Below, piece after piece: positions 44,883 to 57,239 of a stretch of 64,000 nt of DNA. The DNA comes from Xylogone sp. PMI_703 (taxonomy: Eukaryota > Ascomycota > Leotiomycetes): contig JAJTUQ010000001.1 of assembly GCA_021399445.1 (NCBI GenBank), forward strand, positions 7,936,001 through 8,000,000, written 5' to 3'. Made by a program: the position numbers and the translations under genes. The stretch's first letter is position 1. The number at the start of each line of letters is the position of its first letter. Under the pieces are notes generated by a model, which worked only from the letters and a program-made list of their open reading frames with translations, did no database searches and was not told the origin of the DNA.

Positions 44883-47599
44883 TTAAGCAGCTGCTGGATC
44901 GGGTGGAGTATCTGTGCTCTCGGTCGGGAATGGTGGTGGTGCGCTCTTCTCTCCCGTTTGCCCGGCGAAGTACTTCACGAAGTCCTTGTCGTCTTCGAAT
45001 GGCCTCTTGCCTAATAATCGCACCATGTCATCGCGGCTTAGGACTTCCTTTGCGAGTAGCTCTTCAGCAATGATGCCGATTTCCTTCTTCTTCTCCGCAA
45101 GCAGGTCCTTGCATTGCTTGTATGCTTCATCCACGATTCGTCGAACTTCACTGTCGATCATTTGTGCGGTGGCTTCCGCAAATGGCTTGTGTAGCTTATT
45201 TTCATCATCCTCAAAGTGGAGAGGGCCAAGCTTCTTAGACATCCCCCATTTGGTCACCATCGCCGTTGCCATTCGTGTGACCTTGTTGAAGTCGTCTGAT
45301 GCACCAGATGTTACTGTGTCAAAGTGGAGTTCTTCAGATACACGGCCTCCAAGAGTCATGGCCATACGGTCCATAAGTTGGTTCACACTCATGAGGTAGG
45401 TGTCGCCTTGAGGTAGGTACTGTGCATATCCGAGAGCTCCTTGGCCACGAGGAATGATGGATACCTTGAGCAAGGGGTCAGCGTACTTGAAATACCATCC
45501 GCAGATGGCATGGCCAGCCTCATGATAGGCAACGGTTCGCTTCTCCAGAGGGTTGAGGACGAGGGATTTCTTCTCGAGACCACCAATGACTCGTTCAATG
45601 GCTTGCTCGAAGTGAGTTAATTTGACGGAATCAGCCTTTGTCCTTGCAGCTATTGTCAAAGTTAGCAAAATGACCAAAGGAAAAGCAGCAATCGCGACGT
45701 ACCTATCAAAGCAGCTTCATTACAGCAGTTGGCGATATCGGCTCCCGAGAAACCAGGGGTTAAAGCCGCAAGTCGTCCAGTCAAGTATTCCATATCCTCA
45801 TTAGTGACAATTTTCTTCAAGTGAACATTGAAGATTTGCTTTCGTCCCTCCATAGTCGGTCGGTCAATGGCAATATGTCTGTCGAAACGGCCAGGACGCA
45901 TAAGCGCCTTATCAAGGACGTCGGGCCTGTTGGTACCAGCCAGGACAACAACTTGTTCAGAAGTATTGAAACCGTCCATCTCCGTCAAGATCTGATTCAG
46001 AGTAGCCTCTCGTTCATCTGTGCCGCCGCTGAAGTTGCCACCCTTGCCACGAGATTTACCGATGGCGTCGATTTCATCAATGAAGATAATACATGGTGTG
46101 CTCTTCCTTGCAGTTGCGAAAAGATCCCGCACTCTGGAAGCACCGACACCAACGAACATCTCCACAAACTCGGAACCGCTGACGCTGAAGAAGGGTACTT
46201 GAGACTCTCCCGCGGTAGCTTTTGCCAAGAGAGTTTTACCAGTACCAGGAGGACCTGAGAGAATAGCTCCTCGAGGGATTTTGGCACCCAGACGTTGGAA
46301 TTGCTCTGGAGTCTTCAAGAAGGCAACGAACTCCATGATCTCGGCTTTTGCCTCATCCATACCTGCGACATCCTTGAACTTGACCTTGATGTCGGTTTCG
46401 TGGTTGAACTGCCTGGCACGACTCTTGCCCATGCTGAAAATACCACTGCTGCCTCCAGCACCGCCAGCAGCGCGCCGCGAGAGCCAGTAGATAGCACCGA
46501 TGAACAGAATAGTAGGTCCAAAGCTAAGTATTATACTCCAGGCGCTGGTATCACTAGCGTAGCTGATTGGTATCCGTTCCGAAGTGGGGATCCCAAGTTC
46601 GTTCTGTGCTTCGTCGACATGTCGCTCAAAGGACTCCACGGAGCCAATTGAGAAGTAGTAGTGGAAGTTGGGGTTTTGTGCTGCAGGAGAGTCGGGATAC
46701 ATAGTTTGGGTAAGCTCGCGGTTCAATTCGACACGCACTCGACCATCGTTGATCACAGTCAACTTCTCAACAAGACCCTTGTTGAGGAAAGTATTCCTGA
46801 AATCCTGATATGTGATCTCTCTTCCACTCTCTCCAGGGATAACCATTCGATATAGAAGATAGGACACAAATGCAGAGAGCAATACCGTGCTAAGATCAAT
46901 CTTGATCTCGGTAACCTTGAATGGACCAGGTCCTCCCTGTTTGCCTTTCTTCTCATCGCCTGGAGGTGGTGGTTGTTGAGACCCGCCTTCCCCAGCAGAA
47001 TGCTTCGGCTCATTTGATTCAAAATCCGTCCGTTTCGATGCCACATGTCGTTCTGCCTGCTTGCGCGCCATCTGCGATGTCAACCGCGTAAGCTTCGCAG
47101 CAGTAGCCAGCGTCATAGGCTTGCCCCTCACATCATCCATCAACTGCCGTAGCTCTAACGGTATCCCTTCCTTTTTCATCGTCTCCAGCGCCTGCTCAAT
47201 AACCTCGACTTGACCCTTAGGTAATCCCTTTTTCAGCGTCCCCATGAGCTCCTCCATTGCCTTTTGATCCTCCGGATTTAACCTCGTCATGCCTTCCGCC
47301 AATGGTTGCTCGTCCTCCTTCCCCTCCGATGGAGGCCGCGACAACGGGCTCTTGGAATCATTGTAAAGATTCTCCGTCCCCTTTGGTTCTTTCTTCCCTT
47401 CTACCAATTCATCTTTCTTCCCATCATCGTTATTCTTTCGAGAAGAATATCTGCGGGCCTGTTGCTGTGCAGATATCCGGAGACTTAGAGATAGCGGCTG
47501 AGCAGCCGACGCACGTAGACGACTCGATCGTGTAGCAGACTGGAGCGTGGACCGAGATATTCGAGCAAGCGTGCTAGACTGCCGCAGAATTGAGGTCAT
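44883..47599 (-). CDS. AFG3: Mitochondrial m-AAA protease subunit (Afg3/Yta10)
   Basis: Two exons, 45703-47599 and 44883-45649; 887 aa. The N-terminus ([20 protein letters not shown]) is Ser/Arg-rich without acidic residues, a typical matrix-targeting presequence. Two inner-membrane spans follow ([18 protein letters not shown] and [20 protein letters not shown]). The AAA+ domain has Walker A GPPGTGKT (residues 449-456), Walker [12 protein letters not shown], and the second region of homology with RPGRFDRH. The M41 protease domain has the zinc site HEAGH (675-679). m-AAA degrades damaged inner-membrane proteins and matures some mitochondrial proteins. The overall length and the short C-terminal tail after the helical domain fit Afg3/Yta10 rather than the i-AAA Yme1. 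An in-frame Met 35 codons upstream exists, but the presequence starts better at 47599. Confidence 0.95.
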
Positions 47600-48556
47600 G
47601 CTTGTATATAAAAAACCCCGGAGCTTGGGAGGAAGAGGGCGGGGAAAAGAAGAGGGAGAGAAAGAGAGAGAGGGACAAGAGAAGTCACTGGACCGTGAGA
47701 GCAATTATGGAATCCTACGACCTTATCATCAGAAGAAAGAAAGAAAAGAGGTCTGTTGAAAGCGGGAATTGCTCAATCGTGAGGACGACGGAGGCAAAAG
47801 CGGATGCGGTGGATTAGATGATCAAAACGATCCAGAATGCAAGCGATGGGTGTTCGGGAAAATGGTAGTTCCAGGGTCCGAGAGATGGCGATGGATGGTG
47901 ATGGATCCCGGCGCTAGCAAAAAATCAACGACAACATAGATACACAGATGACGTTTTCTAGATTTTTGTTGTCGATGTTTTCTGTATATTCTTAAACAAA
48001 TCTTGACGAATCTGAAGGATGACTCATTTGGAATTCCTTTTGTTTTTACAGCAATGGGTATTTTCACTACCAGAGGAAGAGATTTTCTGTAATTACGTTT
48101 GGCTTCAATTATCGTATTGATACAAGATTTGAGTAAAACAAAAATTTGTATTCTCCAACCATCCTTGCGTATAATTGGTAAAAGGGTTTGCATGGGCTTG
48201 TCGCTTCCCATCTTCAGAATTCTAATAGAAAACGACCCTTTTGCCTAAAGTTCCCAAGAGAATCACAATCCCACCCTGGCACCCAACGCCTATGATCATG
48301 CTTTGTTTATGTATAAATGTCGTCCCATAACGCGAGAAAGCCATTCCAGGGCAGAAAACTCATTCCCACCCTGTTTGTCCCATTTCCAATCTTCCAACAA
48401 CCGTTAAGATGCCAATCATCGCACCGATCTCACACACAGAAGTTAACAAGCATGAGTGTTGCGCGTCGTAAAGCCGCAACGAAACGCTTAGGCCTAAACA
48501 GGCAAGCCAATCCATATAGATGCGTAGCCCGTTATTCGGGATAGTTTTCGTGTTGT
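47600..48556. other. AFG3 upstream region and MKK2 3' flank
   Basis: 957 bp. The left part is purine-rich (GAGAGAGGGA near 47660-47690), likely the AFG3 5' leader or promoter. A stretch near 48410-48480 loosely resembles a 5S rRNA core but fails on inspection (see rejected items). No gene called. Confidence 0.55.
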
Positions 48557-50250
48557 TTATTTAGTTTCATCCCATCCCCAGACTGTTGCTAAGAAGTGGG
48601 CCATGTTAACCCTCTTAGACCTCATCTCAATCATCCATGGATGCTCCAGCATACGCCAAGGCGATGCACGACGGGATTGCTCTTTCTCGAGACTGTGAAT
48701 GGTTAGCAGATGGAACATATTGCTTATACATGGGGAGCGAATGATCGATTACAGAGAGTATGGGAATAAACTTACCAACACTCAATAAAGTATTTGAAAT
48801 TCTCACTCCACTTGATTCCATTCTCCGGCTCATCTTTTAGCTTTGGAATCGGCTGACGCACAATATATGTTAACAAATCAATCAAACCAGCTCTTGGTTG
48901 CATCTCTGTGCCATCAGCTGGGAACGGGAACCGGTGCTGGGCAACCTCTAGAAGTGTGACGCCTGTACTCCAAACATCAGATGTGATAGTATAACTTTGT
49001 CCCGTGATTCGCTCAGGAGCCATATAATAACTCGTTCCAATGAAGGTGTTTGCATCGCCTTTGGTTCCGAACTCGCCTGACACACCAAAGTCACAGAGCT
49101 TAACTTGACCGTCTCGGCATAGTAAGATGTTAGATGGCTTGATGTCTCGGTGAATAATCTTCTTGGAATGTAGATAGGTGAGACCGTTCAAGACACCTTC
49201 GGCGATCTTTCCAAGCACCTTCTCTCCAGTACGCCCACCTAGCTTCTTCACCTCCCTGTATATGCTGTCAAGGGATCCTCCTTCACAGTATTCCATTGCA
49301 ATGGATATGGTGGCGGTACTAGGCTCCACAAATGCTCCATAATATCTGCAGATATGCTCAGATGCACATCCTTTGTTGAAACCAAGCTCACGCACTATTT
49401 GCTTCTTCACGTCTGGATCAGGGTTCGTGGTTATGATCTGAATGAACCAGATGTTAGTGATGAAAATGAAAGGAGAGAAGAATAGAGCGTCTCGAGATGT
49501 TAATAAGCACATGCGCCATACCTTTAAAGCGAAGATTGTCTTTCCTCCCTTGAGGATGCATCGAGTCACGGCGCCTCCGGCACCCTCGCCTAAGCTACCC
49601 AATTCTTGGATTCTCTTCTCCATACTCGCTACTCGCCATCCTTCATCATCAAGTTCCTCTACATCTAATGTCCTACCCTTTTCGAGACTCAATTTATCGA
49701 AGCCTTCAAGTCCGTTCATACTTCCCTCTCTCTCCATACCTGTACCACCTTCACTTCTCTCTGAATATAAGCTTCCAACGGCCGAAGCCGGGTCCGGAGT
49801 CCCTTGTGGTTGTCGAAGGCCATACTGGGATGCAAACGATAAAGCCGAGTATTGGGAACCTGCTGAAGTGGGGTTACTGGCTCGTCCATCTAAAGGTCCA
49901 AAGCTTCCAGTACGGGAATGGGCAGCACTGCTCTCGCTTCCTCCGCTGGCTGATTGTCCTGTCAGAGGTTGCATACCTACACGGCCATTGGGTAATATTG
50001 GTTGTTCGTAGGGCACTGAATTACTGCCCATTGGTGTTGCCAGCTGCAACCGTGGCAGTGATGGTCGTGAATTGACCTGGTTGGGCATCTGGAGAGAAAG
50101 GCCGCCTTGGGGCACAGGAGCTCCAGCTCCACTGACAGGTTTGGCATTGGGCGATGGTGGGATGGCGAGGCCTAACCTAGGTGTTCGAGTACCACTATTC
50201 TGCCGACTACCTGGAATCGGCGGCCGCAACAACGGTGCTGGAGCAGACAT
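48557..50250 (-). CDS. MKK2: MAP kinase kinase of the cell wall integrity pathway (Mkk1/Mkk2 type)
   Basis: Three exons: 49522-50250, 48776-49437, 48557-48692; 508 aa. A Pro/Ser/Gly-rich N-terminus of about 200 residues precedes the kinase domain. Visible motifs: glycine loop [12 protein letters not shown], catalytic Lys243 in [31 protein letters not shown], an activation segment with Ser/Thr before [11 protein letters not shown], and a C-terminal W-rich end ([10 protein letters not shown]). The linker to the kinase domain ([20 protein letters not shown]) and the [15 protein letters not shown] hinge fit the Bck1-Mkk-Slt2 MAPKK rather than the HOG or pheromone MAPKK. It should phosphorylate the Slt2-type MAPK. 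The first intron (49438-49521, 84 nt) falls directly after the Lys243 codon, and its length is a multiple of three without a stop. Confidence 0.92.
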
Positions 50251-53200
50251 TTTGGATGGATTTGGGAGATCGAGAGTGTTGGAATTGGCGGGCTACGAAG
50301 CTTGTCTATTAGCACCAGCTCTCTCTTATTTGGCTCAGACGTACACATGCAAGCCGATGCAACCGATCCGAATCGGGGTCCTGGGCTTACCTGCTTAGTA
50401 GGAGCTACCGAATCCGACAACGCTGAAACTTCTCTGTGTTCAGTTTCCCTTGCAGGCTGACTGCTGAACTGAGGATTGCTGGGGTTGTAATCTGTCATAA
50501 GCACACCCTTTGGTAGCTATTATACCCTTCCACCAACGTCACCAGGACGGGCTCTCCGCTCGGCAAAAACGACGACGAGTTGTGTCTGTCACCCAACAGA
50601 AAATGGGCAGTGGTAACGAAATGCCGAAATTGGCGTTTCAGGGAGGTCGTATATATGGAGAGACTGTCAAACGGGACGCTGAAGGTTGTAAGTTCGAGGT
50701 TGGGCTGTCACGGCAGTTGAGCTGGTGGCGCTCTTGTCATCAACAGGTTAGTGAGTCGAGGCAGCACGAGTGTCGGCGCTTGGTGGTGGATGCAGGGCAG
50801 TGGAAACGAGGAGCGTAAGCAGAGGCTCGAGAGGGCCAGACCAACGTAAAAGCTGCGATGCGAAAGCGAACGAGAGGGAATGAAAAAAGAAGAGAATGAG
50901 AAAGAGGCAAAGCAAGGCGCAAGAGCTGCTACAAGAAGGACTCTTGAGGAGAAGCAAACGATTGATGGAGGTACGGGAATAGTGGATTGAGAGCGATGGA
51001 CCTGTGCTTTTTGGTGGTGGCAGCCGACCCTTCTTGTCGCCCTCTACCCTCATCCCACTACTTGGCGAATGGGTGCAGCAACCACTTCGGTGGGGCCAGA
51101 GCGTCAGCAGGGGGCCTTCAAGCCTTGGGGGGGATTCGAAGCGCTCGGGCGGCTATTGGCAAGCCCTGGCCTGTTGTCCCTTCGAGGCGCCCATGCGATC
51201 TTCGCCTGCTGCTTCTGCTTTGCTGCTTGCTGCTTGCTTCCTGCATCCGCGCAGGACCCCAGGACCAGAGGCTGCGAAGCGCTGCTTGGCTGCCCGTATA
51301 CCGTACCAATACGGAGTACTGTCCGTACTGTGCTGCACTGCACTTGTCGTTGGCGCAGAAGACGAGAAGACGGGGTACGTCGTGTACCGTGTTATTTGGA
51401 ATATTGGGGATGGAAGCGGTGGTGGGCTGCTGGCTGCTGTCAGTCCCTCTGGAATCACTGCTGCTGGCCCTGCGACTGGTGCGAGTACGACGACTCTTGG
51501 TGGGCGGCGCCTCTCCAGGGCGGGGGCGGGCAGAGCAGCCTCGGTGCCTCACGCCTGTCTGTCTCCCCTTGGGCCCTGAGAGGACCCTCTCGGCTTGCGG
51601 CGAGCAGAAAAGGTCCTTGGCCTCCTGCAGGCCTGCTGTAACGGTACAACAGACATTAATTACGCCTCAATCGTCGCTGCACAGTACATCCACGCAGGAC
51701 CGTACTGTACATCACTTTCCACTTTCCACTTCCGCCTCCAACTTCCCGGCCAGGCCAGATCTCTCGCTCCATTTTATGAGTTAATACCGTCCCCATATTA
51801 TATCGTTGGATCTGCCCCGATGGCTATCGCTGTTGTTGCCCGCCGCTCACGACGTCCGCCTTTCTGCACGACTCGTTCATGGTGGTGATGCTTCCTCCAT
51901 GGCCTAGAACCAGGTGGGTAGATCCCCAGAAAATGCCACTGTTGCAGTACCGACGGTGTCTCCGTGGAAGGGCCCATTGCACCGAACAATCTGTTCTGCT
52001 GGTGGTCGGCTGGTGGCTCTCGATGGGGTGGTGATTAACCTGCAGCCGTTGCTGACCCGTAAGCAGCGCTGACTGCTGCTAACGGCACAGGAGGATTCCA
52101 CCGTAGTACAGCATTACACAAGTCTAATACCCAGTCCAGCACAACACAGCGATGCTGGAGTAGGCACGCCGCAATCAATTCGACTGGTACAAGTACATCA
52201 GGTAATCATCGACCCAGCTGCTAGGGACGGCAATGGCGAGTCGCTGCTTGACAAGTGTGACACGAGGCTCTGCGCCCACCGCACGATCCAATGGTCTCGA
52301 GGACCTGCTGCTTGGATGACGACGATGCGACGGGCTACGATGGAGCCATGAGCTTGCCTGTGAGATATGAGATGAAATTATGCTGTAGTAATGGATGACA
52401 CTCGATTTGAGTTTTCTGAGATCTAGAATTCAGGTTTCTGGGATCAGGAGATTGCGTTCTTGGGGGGCCTGCGTGTTTCATCTGCGAGCCTGAACCAGGG
52501 CCGTTAAAAGGCATCACAACAATGCCATGGTTGAGATCCGCCAAACGAGCTCGATTCAACTCTGCCCAACTCGAAAGTCAATCTGAAAGTGAGCTACACT
52601 GTTGCAGCTTATCTTAGCTGTCCGAGAGCTTGTTGCAGCACGGGTATGGCATGGCATGTTATGGTGCTGTGAGCAACGACGCCGCCTCCTTCATATGCAG
52701 CCACGAACCCGCGAAAGGCATTCTCATGCTCACACAGACACAGCGGCAGCAGTGGCGTCCAAATCAACCAGAAAACCCAGTCCCAGACGGTGTGAGGAAC
52801 CCGGTCTGCGGTATGCAGAACCTGTGATGCACGATCGCTGCTGTATCCTAGCAATCACGCCGCCGTGCCGCCTCCCCGGATGGCAGGCCTGGATGCTGCA
52901 AAGTCACTTGCTGTGGGTGGTTTGAGCCTTGAGCCTTGAGCCTGCGTGTCTGTGTGCGAGGGGAGATTTCCGGGAGGTGCGTGCTGGGTTTTCCAAGGAG
53001 CCACAGGCCCAGAGTCCAGTCGGAAGGAGGGGTTCTCCGCCAAACACGGTTTCAACTAGCGAGCCTGATGTGCCGCCTTCGTCCAGTCTTCTGCTTGATC
53101 TGCGACCTCGACTTTCACTGTCACACGAAAGGGCACAGCACACGCCTGGTGCCCGAGATCTAAGGCCTCCAGGTTCTCCAAGCTTTCGGGTGGCATGAAA

Positions 53201-53572
53201 CGTAGGACCGGAGAAGTGATGCTAACGGAAAATAAGCAACGTATATCGGGGCCATTTAAGGGTCTTTGTTCAACGTTGCTGACAGCATGGAATCCCTTCC
53301 GCTTGCCCGCTCCTCGCCCTCTTTGGGGCACAAGAGGTCGTTGCTCCTGATTGGCCCCTTCGCCTTCGCTCGCTTCCGCAGCCACCTACCGATCCCCCGC
53401 CGGCACAACCCCGGTTCGCTCTCCACGCTTAAGCACCTAAGCGCGCGCATACCAGGTCAAATTTCCCACCATCATCACCGCCCAATCTAAACCGGCAGAA
53501 AAATCTCCCCGTAATACACATTCCATCCAGCGGCTAGGCGTACAAGAGCCAGTGAGCTTCCACTTCGTTGCA
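50251..53572. other. GC-rich gene-free stretch, 3.3 kb
   Basis: Between the divergent starts of MKK2 and DBP8. Overlapping open frames of up to 265 codons occur at 50987-51784 in several frames at once because the DNA is GC-rich. Their translations are Cys/Trp/Arg-rich without any family pattern, so I do not call them genes. TACGGAGTACT occurs at 51310-51320, and a triple GAGCCTT repeat near 52924. Confidence 0.6.
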
Positions 53573-55407
53573 ATGGCTTTGCCCAAATCCAAGTCCAAGT
53601 CTCACCATGCACGATCCGCAGTAACATCAACCAAATTAAAAGCCGTCTCAGAGGCGGCCTCTGCCACAGGCTCTTCGGAAGAGCTAGAACTCGCCTCACA
53701 GTCGCAGTCCGAGGATCACTCTGAGGATGAATCAGAGAGCAGCGGGTCGGAAGATGCACTTGCATTGGAAGAGGAGGATGATGGCAGCGAAGAAGAGGGG
53801 CAGTCAGAATCAGAGTCGGACGAGCTCGACAGTAGGGCTTCTAGGAAACGGAGGAAGATTTCACCGGCATTAGAAGACGACGACGAGAACGAGGATGACA
53901 ATGATGAAGACGAGGAAGGGCACATACAATCCATGATAACTGCGCCATCGAGAATCAAATCAATTGCGTTGAAAGTAATTCCAATTGACAAGGCTGATAC
54001 TCCTCTCGATGGCCTCAATCCAGACACGGCGACCGACCCAAATACAACGTTTGCAGCTCTGAACGTGAGGCCATGGCTCGTCCATTCGTTGGGGAATATG
54101 GCAATCAAGAGGCCCACAGGCATTCAAAAGGGTTGTATACCACAGATACTCAATGGGCGAGATTGCATAGGTGGTAGTAGGACCGGTTCAGGAAAGACGG
54201 TGGCATTTGCAGTTCCCATTCTGCAGAAATGGGCTGAAGACCCATTTGGAATATATGCGCTGGTTCTGACGGCAACGAGGTATACACTATTCATTCTGAG
54301 AGAGGTCATACTTTGAGAACAACTACTAACATAAATCTTTGGCGTGTCTCTAGGGAACTAGCACTGCAAATTTACGAACAGTTCAAAGCCATCTCATCAC
54401 CTCAGTCACTCCGCGCTGTTCTCATCACTGGGGGCTCGGACATGCGGCCACAGGCCACAGAGCTTGCAACCAGACCGCATATCGTGATTGCAACACCTGG
54501 TCGACTGGCGGACCACATACGAACCTCCGGTGAGGACACATTTGGAGCACTCCGTCGGGTACGGATGGTGGTGCTGGACGAGGCAGATCGTCTTCTAGCA
54601 TCTGATGGACCAGGTAGCATGTTACCAGACGTAGAAGAATGTCTCTCTGTGCTCCCACCAGCATCGAAACGACAAACACTGCTTTTCACAGCAACCATGA
54701 CGCCCGAGGTCCGGGCACTAGAAAACTTGCGATCACCAGGCAAACCGGCACCTTTCGTGTGTGAAGTCGACACACAAGTCCTTGCGATTCCCGCCTCACT
54801 GAAACAAATGTATCTGCAAATCCCCGTGAACCGCAAAGATGAGTTCCTCCATATGTTCCTCCTTACCGACAAGAACATCAACAAATCCATCATTATCTTC
54901 TGCAACAGTCGCAAGACGGCGGATGTCCTCACACACTTACTCCGACTTCTCGAGCACCGTGTCACAGCTCTGCACTCGAACCTGGCTCAGCGGCAACGAA
55001 TCGACAATTTGGCCCGCTTTCGAGCCTCAGCAGCTCGAATCCTCGTTGCGACGGATGTGGCCTCTCGTGGCCTCGATATACCTGAAGTTGGCCTGGTAGT
55101 TAACTACGATCTCCCGCGCAATCCAGACGATTACATACACCGTGTCGGACGTACGGCGCGAGCGGGTCGCAAGGGTGAGGCCGTCAGTCTCGTAGGGCAG
55201 AGAGATGTGCAGCTGGTGCTTGCGATTGAGGAAAGGGTGGGAAGGAAGATGGAGAAGTGGAGCGAGGAGGGAGTTAATCTCGAGACGAGAGTGATCAAGG
55301 AGGCATTGAAGCTGGTGGGTGAGAAGAGGAAGGAAGCGGAGTTAGAAGTCGAGGAAGGGAGAGAAGTTGGAGGGAAGAGGAAGAGAGGAGAGAGAAGACT
55401 GAAATAG
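53573..55407 (+). CDS. DBP8: DEAD-box RNA helicase Dbp8
   Basis: Two exons, 53573-54279 and 54354-55407; 586 aa. The intron has a textbook TACTAAC branch site. An acidic/Ser-rich N-terminus of about 130 residues precedes the helicase core. Core motifs: Q motif region [14 protein letters not shown]; motif [17 protein letters not shown] restored across the splice; GGSD; TPGRL; DEAD in [15 protein letters not shown] in place of [17 protein letters not shown]; and [10 protein letters not shown]. The C-terminus is Lys/Glu-rich. Dbp8 is a nucleolar ATPase of the small-subunit processome needed for early 18S rRNA cleavages, partnered by Esf2. The divergence from Dbp5/eIF4A motifs and the short post-core tail fit Dbp8 (human DDX49). 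Confidence 0.9.
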
Positions 55408-57239
55408 GAATATTCAGTAGCTTTCTCTGTATATACATCCATCTCGATTTAGCGCTCTCCATGAAGTAGACTTGACCATGATGGTCAGTCAATTTGTGTA
55501 AAAAAATTAGACAAAAGCAGGCATATTTAATGTAGAGCTTACTATCCACAGCATGCAATCAATCAGTGAAACACCACATACCACACTTAATCCACGCATA
55601 CTCAGAACAACTAGAATTTTGATCCAACTTTCTCTCGATTGAAAAACCAAAAAACCCAAAATGCAAGTCACAGAAGGAAAAGGTCATAAAATATTCCCTG
55701 AAAAGAGATTCTTAGGAAACATTGCCCCTCCCCAGGCATGATCACATAACCCATGGTACGGTAAAAAATGCCATAAGCCACAAGTAACCCCTCGCTCCCC
55801 TTTCTGGTAGTAAATGTCCGGGGCTCCGCTGGCCCTCCCGCGCTGCCTACGTTCACCACGGTACGGAGTTACGGTACACTACTGTACTGTACTTAGTTAA
55901 TCCCTGCAGGTGAATAACTGCAGATATCCGAGCTTCATAGGTAGATCATCTGTACCCGTACGTTTTACGGACATACAGATACGAGGTAAATTCCCACCCT
56001 GAATACAGAAAAACCCCGTAAGATGATGTATGGTATTACCTCCAGGCTTACCGATCTAATTGATTTTTGGGGAGCGATGTTTCTGAGTGAAACTTACATA
56101 CGTGCAAGGTAATTAGGATACTGTAGAAAGAGGTACCGGTACGGAGTACAGAGGTATTTAAGCTTCTCACTTGTACCCTGTGCCGAAGTCATCACGGAGT
56201 GGGGCATTCCACTTGATTACGGAATCATCATCACCGAATATGGAAAACGAGATTGGGGAGATTAATATCATAATATCATAAAATCATACTATCGCAATAT
56301 CGTAATAATACTTGTAGGTACTTTTCTGAGGAGGAGAGGGAGTCGCAGCGCGGGGTTTCTGGAGCCGAGGTGTTTTTGCTTTTTCTACCCCTTGTGTGGT
56401 ACATACCGTGTGTCTCGTCTCGCGCATCTCTGACTAGATGCAGCACATCGCAGATATGGAACCGTACCCTATTTGATAGAGGGGATGACCTCTTGGCGGT
56501 TGTCCCCCTCGGTGGTTATGCTATTAGCTTCCCGTTGTGATTGGGAGGTGACACTCGTTCCCTCGCTCCTTTGTCCGTTTTAAGCTACGCTGCTCTTGTC
56601 GGTATATGCTTCTTTTGTCCGGACCTATGCTTTCTTTCCCGTGGCATCCGCTGCACGGTTGGTAGCTGAAGAGCGGGGGTGTTGAGCTTGTGGAGAGCTG
56701 GGTGGAGGATGTGCATGACGTGCAATATATAGATGCGGGTTCCTGTCGTGTGTCGTCTGGGTTGGCACGAGGGAGGTAAGGAAGAGAGGGTCCTGCCTTT
56801 CTGTCACGGTGATATATATATCTTGAGCTACGGCATTTCCGACCCAAATATTAGACTACTACGCAAAAACGGGGCCCCGGTCTCGCATTGGATCCCGAGA
56901 ATAAGAGCTTCTCTACGCTATAATAGCATTCGCGCCGAACTATCTCCATTCTTTTATGGAAAAGGAGCGGTATCAACCAGTCGATCCGAGATATGCGGCT
57001 TAGATGACATAAGCTCTATACCATACATGATATTGTAATTACAGGATATATCACTCGCTGAGAGTCTAAGACTATCGTGCCGAATATTACCGCTTAGGGG
57101 CATCACTGCATAAATAGAGAGGTGGTTCCGGCCGGGAAGGTTGTAAACTTTCTATTTCGACTTCAAACTATTAAATAAAGGAAAGGCAAAGATAAACACA
57201 AAGAATTCGAATCCCCGGGAGAAGCAAGGACGAAGAACA
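55408..57239. other. Gene-free stretch, 1.8 kb
   Basis: 3' flank of DBP8 and the upstream region of the alpha/beta hydrolase. Repeated TACGGAGT / GTACTGTACT-type words occur (55861, 55880, 56140). No gene recognised on either strand. Confidence 0.6.

Noticed and set aside
48410..48480. Possible 5S rRNA gene
   Set aside because: CCGATCTCACACACAGAAGTTAAC-like wording (shared with many 5S genes) first suggested it. The conserved 3' half (GGGTGACCACCAGCGAAT-like) and the pairing termini are absent, so it is at most a chance match.
50987..51784. 265-codon plus-strand open frame
   Set aside because: Two other plus frames and three minus frames are open over the same GC-rich DNA. The translation is Cys/Trp/Arg-rich with no domain, and there is no family resemblance. 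Stop-poor composition explains it.
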